Source: Gentiana macrophylla
Lineage: Eukaryota > Streptophyta > Magnoliopsida > Gentianales > Gentianaceae
Assembly: GCA_026214975.1 (NCBI GenBank)
Contig: CM047815.1
Coordinates: 59,527,852-59,591,851, forward strand
Reading direction: 5' to 3'
Length of the DNA: 64,000 nucleotides
Shown: in pieces, positions 58,386-64,000 of the stretch
Position numbering within the stretch: position 1 is the first letter of the stretch
How the letters are laid out: each line of letters begins with the position of its first letter
Notes under the pieces: generated by a model
What the model saw: only the letters and a program-made list of their open reading frames with translations
Database searches by the model: none
Told to the model about the DNA's origin: nothing
Program-made: the position numbers and the translations under genes

Positions 58386-60717
58386 CTGATGCAAGAATAG
58401 AATCAAACGCTGTTTTTTGTTCTTTATTAAGTAGTGTTTTAGAATTAATGTCTGCTTCACTTATTACAATATTTTGTTCATCTCTTAATTCTTTAGTTAA
58501 ATCTTCAAAATTGTTGTTTTCCATGTCTTGAGGTATTAAGCCAAATAAACCTATGTCTTTTCCCATAGACTGTAAGAATACATTTATTTGTTGTAGCACA
58601 ATTTTTCTAATTTCAAATTTTGAAAGTTTTGTTTGTCTTGATATATCTTCTGATAAAAAAGGTTCAAATTGGTACCATAATTTTAAAGAATCTGTAGGGC
58701 ATGAATTAACAAATAAAGTAGCAAATAACCTTCTTAATTCGTAAGGCATATGATATAACGATGCTTCTAATAAGCAATGTTCTTGACTATTATTTTCTTC
58801 TAACAAACCACGAGCCAAAGCTGCATCATGATATGTGTTATATGTTTCATTGTTAAAAGATTTTAAATGAGCAAAGGATGTAGGACACTTAACATTACAG
58901 AGTAAGATCTTTAAAAAATATCTTTCACCTTCTATTGGATTTACTGATACTATTCTTCCAATTGAATCACCTTTCATCCGTATCTTCCAACATTTTTTTT
59001 TTATCATTTTCCCATACAAAAAAACTGGGAAATCACCATAAGTAGAGTTTCTTTTTTGAGCCTCAGAATTCAGTCTGGTCATTTCAAAAAATTCAGTCAA
59101 CATTGTTTTATGATTGAATGGATTATTTGCAACATTCTTAAGTTTATGTTTCTTATTGAAGTTAATTGGTTGATAATTTTCAAGGTGGACTTGTAATTGA
59201 ATAACAAGAGGTTTCATATCTCCTAATGCAAATCTATAAATCCGCCATAATGCTTCACGAGGAGAAATCCATCGTTCAGATTGATATTGTTCGATTTCAT
59301 TAATTTCTTCATTTCTTGTTTCATCAGTTACATTAAACATGATTTTATCATTTCCTTTACAGATGTATTTGTAAATGTATTTTACAGCCTTTATAGTTGA
59401 ACAAATCTCCACATTTATATGACAATAAAATTTTGCAAGGAGATATGGATTATATGGTACAACCCATCGGTTGTCTAACCATGCGCCTCTAGTCTTAACT
59501 CTTGAATTATCATTCCGTATTCTATATATTGGATATGCATCTGTTGTTATAATAGTTTCATCACAAAATGTTTTAGGATATGATTTCTTACAACGATTAT
59601 TTTTATCCATACATACATTCTTAGGATTTAAATTTCCACAAAGTCCATGTAACATGTGTTTAACTACTAAATTGTACAAATGAGGCTGTTGTTCTTTATT
59701 TGGAAGTTCAGCTGACATAAATCTATCAAATTCCTCAGGTCTGTAAATTTTGTAACGTGGTTTTAAAATCAAAAGGAAATGAGCAGGTAAGCCTCTTTTC
59801 CCAAACAATTCTTTTTTGAACAACTCAATCTTAAGTTCTTCTAATTTTGCTTTGAATACTCTATCCATCAAATCAGGCCTATTTTGAGCTAATTCTCCAT
59901 TGCATAACATCTCCTTTATTTTAGGCCAATTAGGGTAACATGTTATAGTTAGAAAAATATATGGCTTACCAAATTTTCTTACTAAAGACATTGCATCTAA
60001 GTATTTTTTCCTCATGTGCCTAGGCCCTCCAGTAAACGATGCAGGCAAGATAATACGTTGACCAATCTTGCTAGCATCATTTTCTCCATTTGATACAACA
60101 TCAACTATACCTTGAAGAAATTCTTGTCTAATATTGTTTTGTTGTGACATGAAGTAATCTAGTCTTTGTGTCTCTAACTTAACAAACATGTCTACTACAT
60201 ATTGTTGGAGAAGGCGACCAAAACGAAGTATGCAAGACTTATCATTATCCATAATCTGTAATTTGTAACAATAGTATTCTCTAATCGATACATAAGTTGG
60301 ATCATGTGATGTATCATTTAAAAGTATTGTGTTTTCAGTTTCAAGAACAATACTTGCATTTCGTGGATTAAGTATTCTACTATTTTCATTATTCTTTTTC
60401 CTTTTTCGTGGATTAATATTAATGTCTTTTTTACTTATGCCTTGGTGCCAACCAAGATTACCATAAGGAAGCATAAGGAGATATTGTAAAGGATCATAAC
60501 AACCATAGTAGTATTGGACTGAATGTGAAACCCCACTATGTGTGTATACTTTTATGCTTCTTTGTGTATTGTCATCACCCTCAACTAATATGCCAGCCAC
60601 TTCAGAAACAGTGGGCTTATTATAGACTCTTTGATCAATTTTTGGATTATAGAACAACACAATTTCAAGTTCATGAATATTTGGAATGTTCCTCAAGTCT
60701 TTAAAAAAATCTTGCAT
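58306..60717 (-). pseudogene. Helitron Rep (HUH endonuclease) domain, open for 803 codons
   Basis: The N-terminal replication initiator of RepHel nicks and joins the element ends. Landmarks: the Helitron-like N domain (YYCYKLQIMDNDKSCILRFG, RLLQQYVVDMFVKLETQRLD); Rep motif 1 region GKPYIFLTITCYPNWPKI; motif 2 GKRGLPAHFLLIL; and the Tyr motif AVKYIYKYICKGNDK with the catalytic tyrosines kept. Motif 2 normally reads PHAH; here the first His is absent, as from a clean 3-base loss between 59784 and 59785. The frame then enters the helicase and runs out at Walker A. The chosen Met is at 60717, but family alignment suggests that coding continues upstream to about 60960 in other frames. Confidence 0.9.
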
Positions 60718-61776
60718 AGGGATTATGGGACAATACTGTTAAGATCTTTTGTAAAGTTGCTTCAAACAATCTAGGACATTTTTCAAGACGGTTTGACAAT
60801 TCATAATCTGCATCATGGAAGTAAAATTGAAAATTCTGACTTTTTTCTTGGGTTTCTATAAGATCATTCATAAAATGATATACTTACCCTTGGACCCTAA
60901 AAGTATAGACACCTTTGTTTCTTTTAGCTAATTCTTTATCATAAGTTGCACCGAATGACGTAAATGCAAGATGATTATTGTATGTTCGGATTGAAGTTCT
61001 AAAATTTACTGCTTTATTTTCACAAGATGTTAGGAGCTAAACAACTACTGGAGGTAAGTCAGTGCTAGCTAAGACCACATCTCCACCTGAACAACAAAAT
61101 TTTTTTGTTTCATGTGGAAATCTTTTAGCAGCACAATGTATACAATCACCGAATTTATCTAGAATGTCACTTTTATCTACTATCATACTTAATAAGTCTC
61201 TCTGTTTGTTATGTTTCTTGCGTTGACTATTAACACGCATCACATCAGAAGTTTGATCCAGAATAATATTATCACAAGTCTGTGTATTCTGTTTAGATTT
61301 TTTTCGTCCAATTTGCTATTTTGGTTGCTCTTCTGATCACTTCATCATTTGAAGAGCTTAATTCAAAATTTTGTTCATTTAATGAAAGAGAAGCTGCATA
61401 GCATGTATGCAGTACTTGTTCATTTGTAGCAGAGTTTATGCCTGAAGATGTTTCAAGATCAAACATGTTTTTTTTTCTTTCTGGGTGGCTTTGATGATTC
61501 TGGAATTTCAGTAGATACCATTAACATGTTATTGTTTTCTAATGAATCTTCTTTTAAATTATCACAAGGAAGAGATTTTTTTGTACAAGCTAAAGAGACA
61601 TCTGTTTTTAATCTTCTTCTAGCACATTTTTCTTTCCATTTTTGTATTTTAGTAGCTCTTTCAGATTCATTATGTAACTTACTACCTGTCAAAGTGTTAG
61701 ATGCAAAATTGTCTTCTACAACAGCAGATGAGGAAGACATACCAATATTAACTTTAGTCTTACTACAACCGATCAT
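60718..61776 (-). pseudogene. Helitron RepHel N-terminal region, fragmented
   Basis: Minus-strand pieces upstream of the Rep frame: KGVYTFRVQGVYHFMNDLIE and HDADYELSNRLEKCPRLFEA (about 60960-60730), the conserved stretch just before the Helitron N domain. A Cys-containing piece follows (HCAAKRFPHETKKFCCSGGD, 61150-61050), then a Lys-rich N-terminal piece with KIQKWKEKCARRRLKTDVSL (61776-61459). Frames change between them, by frameshift or intron. A tract resembling the N-terminal piece lies at 62018-61809 (MAICRWKQKKFKQTNNESRK), perhaps an additional exon. Confidence 0.7.
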
Positions 61777-62018
61777 TTTTAATAAGGTTATATCAGTCCT
61801 TTGTTTGCTTACTTCACTTTTTCCTTTTCTTTTCTACTTTCATTGTTAGTTTGTTTAAATTTTTTTTGCTTCCATCTACAAATAGCCATGTGTTTCTTAT
61901 CTTCCTTTATTAAAGATTCATCTACCGTTGAATGTGAGTTTGAAGATGATAAATCTAACTTATCACTCGAAGATTCCATGTTTATAGATAACACATAATT
62001 TTTTTCCACACAAAACAT

Positions 62019-63700
62019 TAATCACACTCAACAATGTACAACCAGAACATGCAGCATTAATCTCCTATTTTAAAATTAGCACTCAAATGAGAAAACAGTA
62101 ATGAATACTAATTTTACTGACAGCATACCTGTTGAAGTGCCATCAAAGTAGCTCAAGACTAACCAATGAACACAACAATCCTCTTCTTTTACTTATGCAT
62201 AAGACCACCCAAACTGCATATGAAAGCCACAAAGAAACAAACTGTTAGTCTAAATGATGTAAAGACAAAAACATGCTATACAATACTTTGTAGGTAAAAC
62301 GGCATGACAACGAAACAAATTACCAAATTGGAGAAAAAACACAAGGTTCAGTTAGCACCTCACTTATTATATGAAAAGTTGATAACAAATCTAGAATTTT
62401 GAGTGGTCCAGATTCATTCTAATAAGAAACACAAGTTTTTAGAAATGTCTTAAATCTACCCTGGACTTGGGTTCTATTGCGTAGCACATAATAGCTAATG
62501 TTCTTAGAGGCTAGTCTAAACAAAACATGTGAAAAAATGAAGTATTTGACATAATAAATCAGCAATAATCTAATCGAAACTTAATAATTATGAAACAAAA
62601 CATTCATTATTTTCTGCTTATGCATCTTAAGATCAGGTACAAACTAAGAAGTTGATAGATACATGTAAATGAATCTTTCTCAGTTTTGAATCAGTTAATT
62701 TTCACATGCTGACATTACCTCTTTCTACTCTATTTTTCATCTTCTTATACCATATATACGTGAGCAGCAAATAACAGAATGAAGACATTAATGGTACCAA
62801 CAATATACTTATTCATAAGAGTAAACCTAAGAAATCAGACTTTTGTCATGCACAATAACTATAGAGAACCATACCCAGGTAGACTGAATGTCAATTCAAC
62901 CTACTTTGCATTTAATACTTAGAATAACACATGCACATTATGTTAATCGGAATCAATGAAACCTCATAAAATCTCAAGGTTGTATCTGTAACCAGTAAAA
63001 AAATACACCAAACACAGAGCTGAATATATCCAAGTAACTATAGAACAATACTCAGTTGAAATAAATATCTAACCAACCAAATAGACATGTAATACCAATA
63101 TAAGAACACATTCAGAAGAAATGAATACACCATTTATTACAAAAGACAAAGAAGAGATGAAGCTTACAACTAAATAAGGAGCAGATGAATTTTTTTCCCT
63201 GTGCAACAGAAGAGAAGAATGGTAAGAGACAGAGATGCATGTAATTGGTTTATATAGTCAGAAAATTACAGATATAAAAGCAAAAGAGAAGCTTTTACCA
63301 GGATATAAGTACTTTACAAATCTTAATCTGCTGGATAATGACAAACCCCAAAGAAAATCAATCTTTCTCTCTTCGGTCCAAAATATAAACTTGGAGAACC
63401 TGTCATCTTTCAATGGATAAAAAAACTAATGTATAAACTTGCAAAAGCTGTCATCTTTTCAAACTCCATGGAAAATCCAGCGGTCCAAACTCAGAATCTG
63501 ACAATTTGGATATGGAAGATTGTGGATTCATATCGTATAAATCAAAATTCTGTCAATAATGAGATGATTGAGAGAAATTATACTCAATCAATCTCAATCC
63601 AAACCGCCGTTTCTTCTTCTTCGACTATTGATCTATGAAGTGAGAACCTAGAAACCGTCCCACTACCCACCCCTTCTATTCTGTATATTCATTATCCAAT
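62019..63700 (-). other. Presumed Helitron 5' region (leader, introns), no gene seen
   Basis: AT-rich DNA upstream of RepHel without convincing coding frames. It may contain the promoter and leader. Nothing specific can be assigned. Confidence 0.4.
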
Positions 63701-63718
63701 ATCCTAGGTAAACAGCTG

Positions 63719-63778
63719 GCCCTTAATCCCCCTCCTCTCCTCTCCCCCTCCCCTCCCCCTCCCCCCCCCCTCCCCTCT
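63719..63778. repeat. C/T-rich low-complexity tract
   Basis: About 60 bases of CCCTCC/CTCTCC repeats including a 10-base C run, near the presumed Helitron 5' end. On the minus strand it is a polypurine/G-run tract. Confidence 0.9.
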
Positions 63779-64000
63779 GGTATAAACACATATCGATGTA
63801 CGTGTTCTATTTCTTGTAATGACTCCTTTTTTTTTTACACATTAAGTAGTAATATAATATATATCTTCTTATTATACATAGAAATATATATAATCTTCTT
63901 AAGTATAGCACACTTATTTTTTATATATAACCAGTATAATTATAAGCAACTCTTTTTTATATATCTACTATTACATGTATATGTAGTTTTTTTTACCCAT

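Larger units (their letters stand above)
48463..63882 (-). mobile_element. Helitron with Rep/helicase and RPA1-like genes
   Basis: The 3' end is diagnostic (see 48463-48499). Inside lie an RPA1-like gene and a RepHel gene on the same strand, the standard content of autonomous plant Helitrons. Two LTR insertions (51073-52741 and 54080-56963) account for about 4.5 kb of its roughly 15 kb. The 5' end (TC...) is uncertain. TCTATGTATAATAAGAAG on the minus strand ending at 63882 resembles plant Helitron 5' ends, but the base before it is T, not the expected A, so the right limit is provisional. Confidence 0.8.

Overview
This is a stretch of eudicot-type plant nuclear DNA made almost entirely of transposable elements. 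I find no intact host gene. The assignment rests on plant-specific element lineages: Ty1/copia of Tork and SIRE/Maximus type, an Athila-type Ty3/gypsy gag-protease, a plant L1 LINE, a Mutator-like element (MULE) with ULP1-like cargo, and a Helitron carrying an RPA1-like gene. Long (AT)n and (AC)n arrays and abundant LTR remnants add support. I cannot name the species.

Layout. 1-4176: remnants of LTR elements on the minus strand, with long LTRs, non-coding internal DNA and a tRNA-Met primer site. 4177-5799: AT-rich DNA with short repeats and a doubtful leader/first exon. 5800-37912: one large MULE. Its long terminal inverted repeats lie at 5800-6185 and 37515-37912. Between them are a DUF1985/ULP1-type gene (27.5-30.9 kb, plus), a putative plant transposon protein (31.3-32.2 kb, minus) and a MURA transposase (35.0-37.3 kb, minus). 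The MULE has been split by a Tork copia element (6767-12014), by an Athila-type element that lacks reverse transcriptase (12179-27034, flanked by GTGTT) and by a solo LTR (32737-34661, flanked by GACTA). The Athila element was itself broken by SIRE-type copia sequences (17030-24539). Removing the three insertions leaves about 10 kb of MULE.

37913-48462: tandem repeats, a solo LTR with a TTCAG duplication (39248-41420), a SINE (42479-42615), two MITE-like elements and a 5'-truncated L1 LINE (43601-46762) with a 12-bp target-site duplication.

48463 to about 63.9 kb: a minus-strand Helitron. Its 3' end is textbook: CTAG followed by T, with a 10-bp-stem hairpin just inside. It carries a spliced RPA1-like gene (48.97-54.0 kb) and a Rep/helicase gene (57.05-61.8 kb). 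A SIRE-type solo LTR sits in an RPA intron, and a young-looking non-autonomous LTR element (54080-56963, TSD AAAAT) with an unrecognised ORF lies between the two genes.

Almost every element gene is damaged. The Rep open reading frame is long but lacks the first His of the HUH motif, and a one-base deletion hits the helicase Walker A. The ULP1 domain keeps its Cys but has Asn in place of the catalytic His. The most interesting points are the nested MULE architecture, the long-LTR families with clustered GC-rich palindromes, the unrecognised ORF of the 2.9-kb LTR element, and an in-frame copia-RT/Athila-gag junction.
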